Source of the DNA: Marsupella aquatica
Taxonomy: Eukaryota; Marchantiophyta
Assembly (NCBI GenBank): GCA_973895155.1
Contig: OZ316897.1
Location: forward strand, 8,060,001-8,124,000
Reading direction: 5' to 3'
DNA length: 64,000 bases
Shown here: piece by piece, positions 12,101 to 23,829 of the stretch
Numbering within the stretch: the stretch's first letter is position 1
Layout of the letters: the number at the start of each line of letters is the position of its first letter
The notes under the pieces: generated by a model
What the model was told of the DNA's origin: nothing
What the model saw: the letters and a program-made list of their open reading frames with translations, nothing else
Database searches by the model: none
Translations under genes and position numbers: made by a program

Positions 12101-15063
12101 AGACCCAAACCCTGGAGGTCCTGATACAGATGACGGTGCAGGTGAAGGAAGCCCTGACATGGAACTGGACAACGAGGCTTTGAACAAAGAGCCTGATCTT
12201 GAGGAAAATGAAGCTTCTCAACTAGATGAAGCTTCTCAATTCAACAAGGAGATAGATGGGCCAGCTGAGGATGAGGACATGGAGGAGCCGAAAGAGCAAG
12301 GGGAGGATCCGTCAGACCCCCAGGACATGGATGCTAGAACGTCTGGGAAAAACCAAGAACAAACGAACGTGATTGCTGGCACAAAGGGCATTGCTTCACA
12401 GCTTAACAATGCAGATGATGAGGTTGACAAGAGAGGGACGATGGAGGCTCCACAGGAAGAAAGATCCACAGCTGGCCTGGAACAGTCATCTCTTGAAGCT
12501 GTTGATGGCACAAACAGAACTTCTTTTCCGGAACCCTCTACGTCATCAACTAAAGATCGACAGAATTTGAAAAGGCCTGATATTAACCCCTATCGTAGTC
12601 TTGGTGACGCTTTGAAGCGTTGGAAGGAACGTATAAATGTAATTGATTCTAGTGAGGCTCCGTCAGCTGTTGACAACTCAGAAACAAAAGAGGAAGAGCC
12701 TCCTAGTGAAGGAGAAGAGGATAGGATGGAGAACGAGTTTGTGACGAAGGAGGAGCAAGGTAGTGCCCAAGCCCTTGGGTCTGCTACCAAAGAGCAACTT
12801 GCCGAGAGAAATGATCTTGAAGTTGTGCCCCACGAGGAAAACAATGCAGATGATCTGACGCAGCCAGATATAGACATTCCAGACCCTACGAAAGGTGAAC
12901 TTGCTGATGCGATTGAGCAAACACAAGTTTCAGCAAATAGCAAAAAACACAGAAATATGAAGCCCGAAGCAGGTGATCGCATTGCTGTAAGCAGAGATGA
13001 AGATGTTGAAAGAGATATTGGCTCGTTGGGTCTTGACGATTTAACAGAGCTAATGAACTCTGCCGATGAGAGTATTGTTTCGTTACAGAGCCAGCACAAT
13101 GGAGCAAATCTTTTGAGCGAACGGAAATTTTTGGAGACAGCCGCCGAGAATTGGAGTGAGGAGGAGATAAGCAGGGTTAGAAAGGAGCTGGAGGCAGGGC
13201 TAAAGGAGACGGCTGGTAATTTAGAAGCTGCCAGATTGATATGGCAAAAATATGAGCACTTGACTGCCAGACTTTCTCAGGAACTTGCTGAGCAGTTGCG
13301 AATGATATTGGAGCCTACATTGGCTGCCAGATTACAGGGCGACTACAGGACAGGGAAACGTATCAACATGAAAAAGGTAATGGGCCAGCGTCGTAAATTG
13401 TATATTGAATCACCGTGGACTTTTCTCGTTCTCTGTTTACGGTCTCATGGTGAGTAGAGATTGTCTTAAGCTGCTAACCGTGTGGCATGTAAGTTTGCAT
13501 CTCACACTTACTTCTCATCCTGCAGATTATTCCATACATTGCTAGCTCCTTCCGTAAAGATAAGATTTGGCTTCGACGCACAAAAGCTAACAAGCGGCAA
13601 TATCAAGTCGTCCTGGCCATTGATGACTCTCGGAGTATGTCTGAGACTCATTGTGGACATTTGGCAGTGGAGGCTCTAATAACAATATGTAGAGCTATGT
13701 CTCAAGTAGAAATAGGACAGATGGCAGTCGCCAGTTTTGGACAGAAAGGAAATGTTCATCTTCTTCATGACTTTGGTCAGCCCTTTTCAAGCGAAGCTGG
13801 TATCAATGTAAGTGATATACCTCTCTGTAGTTTGAGTGGCTCCTTTCTATATTTTGGACGACCCAAATGGGAAAACTGGTGACTAGTGGGTTGCTCCGGC
13901 TCAGTAGGCATCACTGCTTAGTAGCCTACAAGATGCAAATGATGTGGTGGGTTGAAATTCGTGGGAGTACGTCTGCAAGAGGGACCTAACATATTTCTTT
14001 GTCGGTTGCAGATGGTATCTCGTTTCTCATTCAGCCAGGACAACACCATCGCTGACCAGCCAATGGTAGACCTTCTCCAATTTCTAACTCGCATGCTGGA
14101 CATGGCTGCTAATCATGCTGCTGTTCCGTCAGGCAATGTTAATTTACAGCAGCTCGTACTGATAATAGCTGATGGTCGTTTCCATGAAAAGGTACTTTCT
14201 TTTATCCCAGTCAGCATTTCTTCCATTGCCTCCACCGATGCTTCGTGGCGTAAATGCCGTGCATCTGACAGACCTTGGCCGGCCGTCCTCCTTTTATTCG
14301 AGTAAAATTTCAGCTAAACATTTACTGGCCGCTGAGGCATATGTTGTACTATATGTCGGCACTGTGTGCTTGGTGGTGAGTATAATCTGGTAACTTGTCT
14401 GCAGGAGAGCTTGCGGAGATGCATAAGAGAGGCCACTAGCAGGAGACAACTCCTAGCTTTAATTGTGCTGGATAATCCACAACAATCTATCCTTGATATG
14501 CAGGTAGGATTTCTAATGCGTCTTTCGTTTCCTGGCATCTCGTTCCCATCTCCATTACCGGCTTGAAGTTTGCTTAGAATGATGATGATGCTGGTCTTTC
14601 TATGCGCCCACACGTAGGGGACTCATTCTTGAGAACGTTGTTGTGCAGTCTGTGTCGTTTGCGAATGGAGCACCATCCTTTTCGAAGTATCTCGATTCCT
14701 TTCCATTCCCATATTACATTGTCTTGAGGGACATTGAGTCACTTCCAAGAACTCTTGCTGACCTTATGCGACAGGTGAGCTTTGTTGTGGACATGTGGTT
14801 TTGAAAGCTTTAGACAGAGTTCTTTAAGGGCTGAAGTAGAGTAAACTCAATTTCGGTACGAAAAATGTATTCACCTGTCAGTTGTAGAGATCTGATAGTT
14901 TGGACTATAGAATAATTGTAGAACTGCCATACAATATGGCTGTTTAGTATGAATGCATTGTGAAGAGAAGTGGTAAACCTTGGAGAGCTGGTTACCTTGT
15001 TGTAACGTTTCTGTGGTGCTGCAGTGGTTTGAATTGACACAGCAATTTTCATCGGGGCAATAG
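158..15063 (+). CDS. MDN1: Midasin (AAA-ATPase of 60S ribosome maturation), 5'-truncated, 16 exons
   Basis: Midasin is a giant nuclear AAA+ ATPase that strips assembly factors from pre-60S ribosomes. Exons read by eye: 158-326, 476-574, 734-834, 939-1028, 1297-1362, 1496-1660, 1766-1973, 2348-3276, 3409-10626, 11005-11208, 11385-13376, 13526-13807, 14012-14191, 14405-14503, 14649-14774 and 15025-15063 (TAG). All join in phase and give about 3,990 codons; family members are about 5,000-5,500 residues, so AAA1-4 lie upstream of the window. Visible in order: AAA5 with Walker A GSPGVGKTS and Walker B VLLDELNLA; AAA6 with GPAASGKTS and a degenerate Walker B (VLLDNANL); a long linker; a Glu/Asp-rich domain (11385 to about 13100); and the MIDAS domain with DDSRSMS. 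The first exon boundary is the least certain. Confidence 0.95.
734..1660 (+). other. MDN1: Midasin AAA5 module
   Basis: Four exons encode the fifth AAA domain. Walker A (GSPGVGKTS) is in 734-834, the sensor-region text TDVMDLFGSDMPVE in 939-1028, Walker B (WVLLDELNLA) in 1297-1362, and the ACQNP sensor and arginine-finger region (SFLNRFTK) in 1496-1660. All key residues look intact, so this module is probably ATP-competent. Confidence 0.9.
2348..3276 (+). other. MDN1: Midasin AAA6 module
   Basis: One 929-bp exon carries the sixth AAA domain: Walker A GPAASGKTS near 2672-2700 and the Walker B position VLLDNANLCNPT just before the donor at 3277. Asn follows the Walker B Asp where AAA5 has Glu; the same loss is seen in the plant homologue as I remember it. 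Confidence 0.85.
11385..13376 (+). other. MDN1: Midasin acidic (Glu/Asp-rich) domain exon
   Basis: This 1,992-bp exon encodes about 550 residues dominated by Glu, Asp, Lys and Gln. It then returns to conserved sequence (LEPTLAARLQGDYRTGKRIN) just before the MIDAS domain. In midasins this flexible acidic stretch tethers the MIDAS domain to the ring. The purine-rich DNA also opens long antisense frames, which I regard as shadows. Confidence 0.85.
13526..15063 (+). other. MDN1: Midasin MIDAS (VWA-like) C-terminal domain
   Basis: Five exons encode the substrate-binding domain. The metal-ion site DDSRSMS lies near 13621-13641, and a later conserved segment reads IADGRFHEK (near 14166-14191). The last exon (15025-15063) encodes only WFELTQQFSSGQ and a TAG. 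The domain grips UBL domains of assembly factors (Rsa4/Ytm1 type) in known systems. Confidence 0.88.
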
Positions 15064-15808
15064 TGTAGCTGTATTTATACAACACCTGGTCTTCTTTAGT
15101 TGGCCAAATTGAAGATCAATATTCATTGACGACGTGGGACTTCAAACTTTGGTATTCAATCCGGACCTGTTTTACGGCAATGGTAAGTCCTTAGCTTTCC
15201 ATTAGCACCGGGAATGTGCTCAGATTCGCAAGCGAAGCTTCTTTGTTTTATTTACAACTTGATGTGTCCTTGCAGAGACGCATAGACCTCGAGGATGCTG
15301 CTGTAATGATAACCAGACCACGAAGGAAAAGATTTGTAGTTGGAGGAAATTTTACAGCTTGATGCCAATTTGAGAAGGAACTACAATACCGACAGCACAA
15401 GTTCCATCAATTAAACTAGGAGCTACCAGCATTCTTTCACAGAAAATGAGATAGTTTTTCACCGGCACATAGCAGTAGTTGAGATCTTCCTGCAAAGTCT
15501 GGGTCTCAAGTTGAGTTCCATTTGTATTCAATTCACTTTTAGTAAGTACACATCAAGATGAATTCATTCAACGTTGTAACCACTTTGTCTTGTTCTCAGA
15601 TTTATCTGCTTGATAAAAGAGCTTTACTTGCTCACATTTTACACATTCATCTCCTAAGACGAAGAATATTGTAGGTGACAAATTTTCGAGTGGTAAGAAT
15701 AAGAGATAGAAACAAGAGAAAAGGGAAACATTGGAAAATTGGAAAATTGTCTCAAAGAATGGGAGAGAGATTTACAGGTACTTACAACAACCCTTCTTAA
15801 CCACCAAA
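15064..15808 (+). other. Midasin 3' UTR and downstream spacer
   Basis: No credible reading frame. A possible 3' UTR intron (gtaagtcc near 15182 to ttgcag near 15276) is visible. The tract then becomes AT-rich. Confidence 0.4.
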
Positions 15809-15962
15809 ACCATGTTACTTGATTACACTGCCTATCGTGCCTCCATTGCTGCCGCCTGCCTGGTATGAATTGCCCTTGCCTGGCCACCATGTTACTTGAT
15901 TACACTGCCTATCGTGCCTCCATTGCTGCCGCCTGCCTGGTATGAATTGCCCTTGCCTGGCC
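15809..15962. repeat. Perfect 77-bp tandem duplication
   Basis: Bases 15809-15885 are repeated at 15886-15962 with no mismatch that I can see. This suggests a recent duplication, or an assembly artefact. A looser duplication of similar size follows immediately downstream. Confidence 0.9.
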
Positions 15963-16131
15963 TTGTGACTCCCTTCCAATTTCCGGCACATCTCACTCCC
16001 CCACCCAACTCCCCCACCAAAGTCTATTCTTTCTACTCGGGTTCTTACCCCACCAAACTCCTAGCTTCCCTTCTCAATTCAACAACTCGTATTTGTTAGG
16101 TTGTCATCTTGTCTGACTTTGGCACGCATTT

Positions 16132-16272
16132 TCCCAACCATCTGTCTCCATCAGTGCTCCATCAGTGTTTACCAGGCTTTTCAGTTGCTGCTGAGTAGGG
16201 TTTTAGTTTCCCAACCATCCGTCTCCATCAGTGCTTACCAGGCTTTTCAGTTGCTGCTGAGTAGGGTTTTAG
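16132..16272. repeat. Imperfect tandem duplication of about 75 bp
   Basis: A unit beginning cccaaccatc and ending gtagggttttag occurs twice. The first copy carries an extra internal ctccatcagtg. The sequence is pyrimidine-rich and noncoding. Confidence 0.75.
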
Positions 16273-16754
16273 TGAGAGTAAATCATGTCATTCTGTTTTC
16301 ATTTTGGCTCTCTGTTCTTCTTGGGGTTTCCCCTTGTTTCTTCCCTTTATTGGGTCTCCTGTCTTTGGGATCCTGTTTTGGCACTTTTTATTTGTATTTA
16401 CCTTAAACTGCCACTCTCACCAAAACAAAACATAGTGGATCTAGGTTTATCAAAATTAGTCATTAATGTTCCAATTAATTGAAAAAGCGCCTTGTCCTAC
16501 TTTGTCCTTTAATCAACTGTGTCCTTCTTTTACCTGGTGGACACTGTATGCAAACTGAATATCAGTTACTTTAATTGATTGAGAATGACATGATTTACTC
16601 TCACTTCTTGTATAGTCACACACATTATGGTGACATATTTAGATATCTTGTGTTCCTAAATATTGTGTGTGAGACTAATTACAGTCATCAGTGGGGCTGG
16701 TTTGCTTTAGGCCCTGATTTAACCCTCTCTTCCTCCTTGTCGGGGCCCTGTCGG

Positions 16755-17215
16755 ATCTATGGGTATTCTCCCCTTGTGAGGACCCTACATAAAATCATAT
16801 CTATCTTCTCTCCTGGGCAGGATCCTTGGATATTGTCCCTTGTGGCACCCTCCATAAAAGACATTGTCCCCTTGTGGGAACCTTACATAAAATCATATAT
16901 ACTGTCTGGTGGGCAGGATCCCTTAGTATTGTCCCCTTGTGGCTACTCTACATAAAATGATATCTTTGGACATAGTCCCCTTGTGGCTGTGGGCAGAATC
17001 CCTGGGTATTGTCCCGTTGTGGCTACTCTACATTAAATGATCATTGGACATTGTCCCCTTCTGGCTGTGGGGCAGAATCCCTGGGTATTGTCCCCTTGTG
17101 GCTACTCTACATAAAATGATCTTTGGACATTGTCCCCTTGTGGTTACTCTACATAAATTGACCTTTGGACATTGTCCCCTTGTGTCTACCTTACATAAAA
17201 TCATATCTATCTTGT
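16755..17215. repeat. Minisatellite-like array (attgtccccttgtggc family)
   Basis: About eight to ten degenerate copies of a 40-60 bp unit. Each copy contains a form of ttggacattgtccccttgtg followed by ctacataaaatgat. Unit length varies. I see no coding potential. Confidence 0.8.
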
Positions 17216-17301
17216 GTTGGGATGGGTGTGCTTTGGGTTTTCAAGGCAAAAATGAAAAATGCATTCGCCAATAAAGAACAGAAAAAACTAGACCTTGCAT
17301 C

Positions 17302-19139
17302 ATGACGTCATCCAAAGTCTGGCTCATCACTGAATGCTCCTCCAGTTTCAGCAGTGAACTAGTGAGAGTTGCTCTTGGAGCTGCTCTTGCTCATGGTGAC
17401 AAGGTCGTGGCAACGGGTCGGAACATAACGAGACTCGAGGGTTTAAATGCTGCGGATATCAACACAGGTGATGCAAAGGTGCAGACAGTCATGATGAGGT
17501 GCTGAAAATCTACGGCAGGATTGACATCTTGGTCAACAATGCTGCTTTTAGTCTTACAGGAGCAATTGAGGGGTTCAGGTGAGACCTTCTTTCCATGCTT
17601 TTCATGGGGCCCTTCCCCTCTTTTCCTTCCCTTCATTGGGTTGTTTTGCCTTTGGGATCATGTCTCCCGGTTTGGCGTTGTCTGCCTTTGTGCAGTGTGA
17701 TATATACCCGAACCGTGACCAAACTCGTGGTCACATTATGCTGAACTTAAGAGAACAAGTATTAAATATACTTAGCTTAAGACAAACAAAGTGAATAAGA
17801 ACAAAAGAGTGAAGTGAACCAAAAAGACAAATCATTAAATGTTCCCCTCATCTGTTTCCTCTCCCATCATGATCTGGCCTGAATACAAATACTGTATAAT
17901 ACATTGGATTTTGTTTTGGTCTCTTTAGAACAAGGGAAATTGTCTAGAAGTCCACTATTGCAGTCCATGTACTGCAGTCCATTGTATTGCAGTCTATATG
18001 TATTGCAAACAAAAGTATCTTGGGGGACTTTTTTGGTCCCCCGTCACATAGCTGAACATAGTTCAACCAATAATGCAGTCTGCAACTCCTGCGATTGTTT
18101 CGACAGTTTCCTATATCTCTATACAATGCACATCGAACCTTTAAGGGAGAGATCAACATTTTGAATTGACAAAACATATGCCACAGTACAGCATACTTGA
18201 AGGCATGTGAATTGTTAAACAAAATTGTTTCGACAGTTTCATATCTCTGTTATCAATTTCTGCACAATTCCCTACGCAATGCACATTGAATCTTAAAAGG
18301 AGAGTTCAGCATTTTGAATTGGCAAAATATATATGCCACAGTACATGATACTGGAAGGCATGTGAATTGTGAAACAAAAGGAACTCGATCAAACCTTACC
18401 AGTACATTCATTTAGGAACTAGATCGTGTTTCTCCCCCCTAATCAAGAACAGACGTTTGATCTTCACCCCCTAATCTTTCAATTCTGCATGGTTCTCTGA
18501 CGCTTAAATTCTCAGGTCCAAGTCACGGGGAATCGAATTGGATGCTTCTATACTAGAATTTCTTTGCTGACTTGCATTAGACTCTGGCACCGAGGGCGAT
18601 GTGAATCCGATGCCCCATTTCCAATATCTGTTGGCTCACTTCATTCACTCTGAAGATGTTTGAGAGGAGAATGGATGCTAATTATTCCCTAATGTGTCGA
18701 ATTCACCGTTTGGTATTTCTTTCACAGCTATAAAGACGACAGTGAATTGGATGCTATTTTTCTGATACTGATATTGCCATTACGTCTCTGACAGCGACGA
18801 AGAAGTGAAGGCCCAGTTTGAAGCCTACGATTTCGGACAGCTGAGAGTCATTCGTGCCGTCTTACCTCACATGCGTTCTCGCAAGTCCGGAGTCATTGCT
18901 AACTTCGGCTCTCTGAGCTGCTGGGAGGTATGGCCGGAAGTGGAGTGTACTGCTCCACCAAATTCGCGCTGGTGGGAGCCATGGAGGCACTCCGGCTGGA
19001 GGTGGAGGAACTGGGCATTGAAGTGACCGTCGATACCCTACACTTCTCTGATAGACATAGAGACCTCCTGTCGTTTCTCATACTTGGAATCTTAAATCAG
19101 ACATCGATGGGTCAGTTCGCTAGACTCCACTGTGGCTAA
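17302..19139 (+). pseudogene. Short-chain dehydrogenase/reductase pseudogene
   Basis: Two exons (17302-17578 and from 18795) split by a 1,216-bp intron resemble a classical SDR of the retinol-dehydrogenase-like type. Visible family text includes DILVNNAA, YxxxK (YCSTK) and KFALVGAMEALRLEVEELG. Three defects are visible. The cofactor-binding TGxxxGxG motif reads TECSSSFS, with all three glycines gone. The frame shifts near 17490-17500, before DEVLKIYG. It shifts again near 18925, where one base is missing between SCWE and MAGSGVYC. The C-terminal end after VTVDTLHF also departs from the family. The gene is probably inactive; sequencing error could explain the shifts but not the lost glycines. 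Confidence 0.8.
18092..18378. repeat. Diverged tandem duplication inside the SDR intron
   Basis: A segment starting gattgtttcgacagtttc and ending catgtgaattgt is present twice, about 130 bp apart, with indels. The copies share gccacagtac and aaggcatgtgaattg. Confidence 0.75.
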
Positions 19140-19972
19140 GGATGTGAAAGGTCAATTGCTTCTCACTAGTCATTATTGTGAACAGTTTTGGTCCTCACGA
19201 CCTTTTTCTTGTTGTACTTAGCTGGCACTCTGGCGCTTTTTCAATATGTTCTTTCTCTTTTCTTGGTGGAGAAACCGTAGCAGCCAAGCTGGTAGGATGC
19301 AGCAGGTTTTACAGTGGGACTACCAGATTTTGTACAGAAAATAGATTAACTTCCCGTGGGACTACATTAGTTTCTACAGAAAACACACGTTGCCCTTGGT
19401 CGTGCCAGGCACAAGCTCTTGAATTCTAGAGCTCACTTCGGGTTTCGTGGAACGTTGTAATTTGACCCATTGAAAGTCACTCGTATATTCCATGATGTGA
19501 ACTGTCAAGCTTAATGCCATGACACGGTATAATAAAAAGAGTCTCTTCGTTCTTTGTGGAAACCAAAAATATTGACAAATGTTTGGCCCTTGCAGATTGC
19601 AAATTAGGCTTACCAGCATTTCATGAAGAGCTGTCCAAACGAGGTAAAACAAGTGATGTCAAAGCCCTCCAAACACAGTATTCTCAGCTGCCGAATAAGT
19701 GTGGCTCCTCGAGGAAGTGTGGAGACCCAATCTCATATGTATTTTGAGCCCCTAGGGCTTTGACACCCTGCATGGCTCACTTAACACTAAACCCAAAGTT
19801 TTGGGATAGCATAGGAAAATGGAAATAAAAGCGGCATCGCGGCAAAAAGGGGGGGGAACTGAAATTCTCTTCTCTTTTGCTGACAGCATTGTGCTACTCC
19901 CCGTGTATTTCTTTAAACTCTCCAAAATGGGGGAAACAGAAAAATATGCCGATAGGAAGTCCAAATTGATGA

Positions 19973-22317
19973 TCAGACAACGCCCTCTGTCAAATTCAAT
20001 TCGTTAGTGTTGATGCGTGCCACTGCCCTCCATCCAATGTCATGCCTATAAAACCCTTCAGGCCAGTTGATGCATTCAGCAACTTGGTAAGCTTTCCTCT
20101 GAGCATCTGCTATGTCTTTCCCCATGGCTGTCACTCCAAGTACTCTACCACCCACTGCTACCATGTTCTGTTGCGCGTCTAGTGCTGTGCCTGCATGGAA
20201 TACCTGCACCTGTGGGCCAAAGCCTTCCGCCTCAACTAAGTTTTTGATGATGCTGCCTTTTTGGTAGTTTCCTGGATAACCTTTTGATGCCATGACTACC
20301 ACCAAAGCAGGCTCATCTGCCCATTTCAGCTCAACGCCCTTGAGCTGCCCTTGACAAGCGGCCAGCAGCACTTGGACCAGATCAGATCGAAATCTCAACA
20401 TTAGAACCTGCAAGCCAACCTTTGGGTTACTATCAAATAATGGGAAAGACTTTCGAGGATATAGAGACAGCTAGCACCATTCTTACTTCTTAACGCTGGA
20501 CTGTTGAATATAGGCACAAAGTAAACGTGGATTTCCGCCAATTTCTGCTTGAGTTGGTGATCATCCCATCCCCTGTTATCTTCTATGTGGTTAGTCAACC
20601 ACAATGATTAAATCCCACCAAAACCTTCGCTTGCTGTTTACGTTACGAAAAAGGATGGTTACTACTGCATGTTTTAAAAAAATTATACGCAGTTTGGACA
20701 AACCGCAGAATACTTGATATAAAAAAGTTTGCAGCACAGTATTTGATATTCATTCTAATAATCAGGAACAAATTATCAATGGACTGGTCCTTGTGAATCG
20801 ACACATACCTGACACTCAGGATCACCAAACCGCACATTATACTCCAGAAGCTTTGGCAAACCATTCTTGTTTTCTACAATGACTCCCGCATAGAGGACAC
20901 CAACAAATCTGCGCCCTTCGGCGGCCATTCCATTCACTGTGGGTAGAATGATCGAGTCCATGACAAGGGTTTGAAGCTCGGGTGTCAACACTGGTGCAGG
21001 GGAGTAAGCACCCATGCCTCCCGTATTGGGTCCTGTATCCCCATCGCCAACTCTCTTGTGATCTTGAGCTGAGGCCATAGGAACTGCAGTTTCGCCATCA
21101 ACAATCGCAAAGAACGAGACTTCCTCTCCATCAAGAAATTCTTCCACAACCACCAGCCCTCCAGCAGAGCCGAATGTTCCTTCCACCAGCATGGAATCCA
21201 CTGCTTCAAAGGCTTCTTCCAAAGTGTTGGCAATAATGACCCCTTTACCCGCTGCTAGACCATCAGCCTTCACCACGATGGGAAGCTCTTGCTCCTTGAT
21301 GTACTTCTTGGCCTCCTCGGCATTGGTGAAAGATCCATACTGCAAAGCAGAGCATTAACAGAAGAAAAAATGTTTTCAATACTTCGGTTTCTTGGTGCAA
21401 CTAGACTATGACCTCAAAACTAGAACAGAAATTGGTACATATGATTCTTAGAACCGAGCTATCAGCCACATTTTTGCATTATTGTCGGGCTGACTGGTCA
21501 CATCAGCTATTGACTTGCAAGGTTGCACTCCAGATGTCAAAAACACGCATGAGAGAGCCCCAGAGGAAGTTCACGAGTAGACCACAAGTGCAGAAAGATG
21601 TGTTCAAATAGGGTTTTCATTGTTTAGGAGTCAGTCTCTCCCTACCTGGGCGGTGGGGATGTGATACTTATCACAGAGTCGCTTCATAAAGGTCTTGGAG
21701 CCTTCCAAGGCTGCTGCAGCAGCAGAGGGACCAAAAGTGGGGATTCCACATTCAATGAGGTCGTCAACAAGACCAGAAACAAGAGGCCCCTCAGGTCCCA
21801 CGACGACCAAGCCCACCCCCCATTCCTTGCAGAAGGAAGCAACCGCGGAGCTGTCAGTAATATTGAGGTTTGAGACACAAGTGGCAGTACCAGAGCTCGA
21901 TATTCCTGCATTACCCGGTGCACAGAAAACTCCGGCACATGAAACGGACCGTCTCAATCCATAGCACAAAGAGTGCTCCCTTCCTCCACCTCCTAAAACT
22001 AAGCAAACCACCCCTTCCTCTGCTGCCTTCTTGTCACTCAAATGGTCAGCAACTTCCGCACTGCTGAGACCTTCACTCTTGCTCCGGGTGGACAAGCTCC
22101 GATCCCTGCGTGTGCCTTGCCTGGTATTAAGACTCATGGGAGCCAAGGGCATCGAAGATTTACGCAAAGCTGCGCCACCCCACCACCTCTCCCGGGAGCA
22201 GCGGACACCAGAGGCATCACCTAACCTCAATTGGTTTCCGAATACCGTTCGGTTCACAATTACCCATGATCCAAAATTCTCCAAGGCAGCAAAAGCTGTA
22301 ACAGGCAATGTCATCAT
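19973..22317 (-). CDS. PUR2: Phosphoribosylamine-glycine ligase (GARS)
   Basis: This enzyme catalyses the second step of de novo purine synthesis, joining glycine to phosphoribosylamine with ATP; in plants it is plastid-targeted. Three phase-0 exons on the minus strand (22317-21646, 21339-20809, 20407-19973) give 545 residues, the usual plant size. The first in-frame ATG is at 22317, followed by about 75 Arg/Ser-rich residues that look like a transit peptide. Visible signatures: N-domain [16 protein letters not shown] and GPEGPLV; ATP-grasp [12 protein letters not shown]; the family signature RFGDPECQ, which spans the second exon end; and the C-terminal [16 protein letters not shown]. No defect seen. 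Confidence 0.95.
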
Positions 22318-23209
22318 TGGAGCACCTGGGTCGTGAACCGAGAGAGTAATTCCACCAAAACCCGAGCACCCATTCACTACTACAACTCAAAATCCTCTCC
22401 CTAACCAAATTCTTCTCCGTCCGTCCGTCCTTATGGCCTTTGTCTGCAGGAAGAAAGAAATCAGCGAAGGTTCTCAATTTTTTCCAGTAAGTTGGCGAAC
22501 AAGAGCTGCGAGAGCAGTTCGTCTCAAGCCCAGGAGTTGTTGCGAACTGCCACTTGGGAGTCTAAGCTACTAAGAAATGGTGGACAGGAAATTACACTGT
22601 TTTGGTGAGTCACCTCTACAGGCACTGGGTTACATGTCACGAGGGAGCTACTATTGAAGGGTGGGTCGGAGTCTCGAAGTTAGAATGCATCCTCAGCTCA
22701 AAGAGCGGAAATCACGGAGCTACCCTACGTCCCCTACCACTCCGACTTTGGGGCAGCCATAGATGAGCGATGTGAGGTGGCACGGGCTTGTCTCGTCAAG
22801 CACGAAATAGCTCGGACATGAAAACTTCTTAGGAAGCCATTCTTCGGTCTGGATTGAATTCTATTGAGAGGAAAACAAGGCCCAAACCCTGTTCTGCTTG
22901 GCCAGTCACTGCCAATCCTTACGATGGACGTGATGTCGATCTTCTTTGCCCCGTTTGCCTGCCATAGCTTCGTGCAGTGGAGTGACAGAGGACTCGTGAG
23001 CGAGCTCATGATACTTCCCGTCTCCTCCTCCTTTTTCTTCTCGTCAGTCTACTCATTTTCAATTTCGAGGAGGACGAGCTCATGGAGTTTTCTTCCCGAG
23101 AAGAATGGGCTGCTGCTTCAATTACATGCCCACGCACAACCTTCTCCTGTTTCACCCATCGTCAGTGATTCCCAAGCTCAGAACCCAAGTCAGAAGTCTT
23201 GGTTATGCC
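22318..23209. other. PUR2 5' flank, no gene seen
   Basis: Presumed 5' UTR and promoter of PUR2 followed by spacer. In-frame codons upstream of 22317 start only from a GTG, so I do not extend the gene. No clear coding exon found. Confidence 0.4.
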
Positions 23210-23325
23210 AAGAAGAAGGCCGAATATATGTAACACTGCCAAAAGGAAGAAACTGAAGTGAGGATGTGAAGAAGGCCCAATATATATATAACACTCCCAA
23301 ACGAAAGAAACTAAAGTGAGGATGT
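23210..23325. repeat. Tandem duplication of about 57 bp
   Basis: Two copies of a unit containing gaagaaggc, aatatatat, aacactgccaaa and gtgaggatgtg, with scattered substitutions. No coding potential seen. Confidence 0.75.
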
Positions 23326-23329
23326 GGGA

Positions 23330-23740
23330 TGGACCTCCACTTTGCCTATGATGCCCAGATGGACTGGCAAAGCTTGGATGGACTTGCTCAGAACATCTCC
23401 ACTTTGTCTATGACATGGGTTGGGCAAAGCTTGGATGGAATTGCTCATAACATCTCCACTTTGTCTATCAAGCCCAGATGGACTGGCAAAGCTTGCTCAT
23501 AATATTTAAATTGACTGAGGTAACATTGTTTACACTTTTGAGTGAAATATGACCTGTAATGGTCTCCTTACTGTTTGCAGCCGATTTCAATAACATTATC
23601 GAACCTATTTCTTGGTAACTTGACAACTTGACTACCTTGAACCTGAAAGACATCAAGATGCCATGCCATAACTCAAAATCACCATGACAGCTTGACTACT
23701 TTCTCCCCAATGTAGTCAAAGTTGTCAACTGTGATCCACG
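23330..23740 (+). repeat. Dispersed repeat family A, copy 1
   Basis: This segment matches, in reverse orientation, about 295 bp at 43985-44280. Shared landmarks in order: cccagatgga, cttggatggactt, atttaaattgact, acattgtttacac, ccttgaacctgaaagac and agcttgactacttt. The start of this copy is itself expanded as about three units of roughly 60 bp. Probably remains of a mobile element. Confidence 0.75.
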
Positions 23741-23829
23741 ACGGGTTCCTTTTTCTTTTTGGTGTAAAAACAATGATTGCTTTTATGCACTCCATGGGGA
23801 TGGACAGGAACTGTCTAAATCCATGCTGG

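Noticed and set aside
11329-13107. Several long minus-strand frames opposite the midasin acidic domain
   Set aside because: They are shadows of purine-rich coding DNA (Phe/Leu/Ser-rich translations).
22315-22377. Longer PUR2 N-terminus starting at 22377
   Set aside because: That codon is GTG. The first in-frame ATG is at 22317, and the leader from there already looks like a transit peptide.
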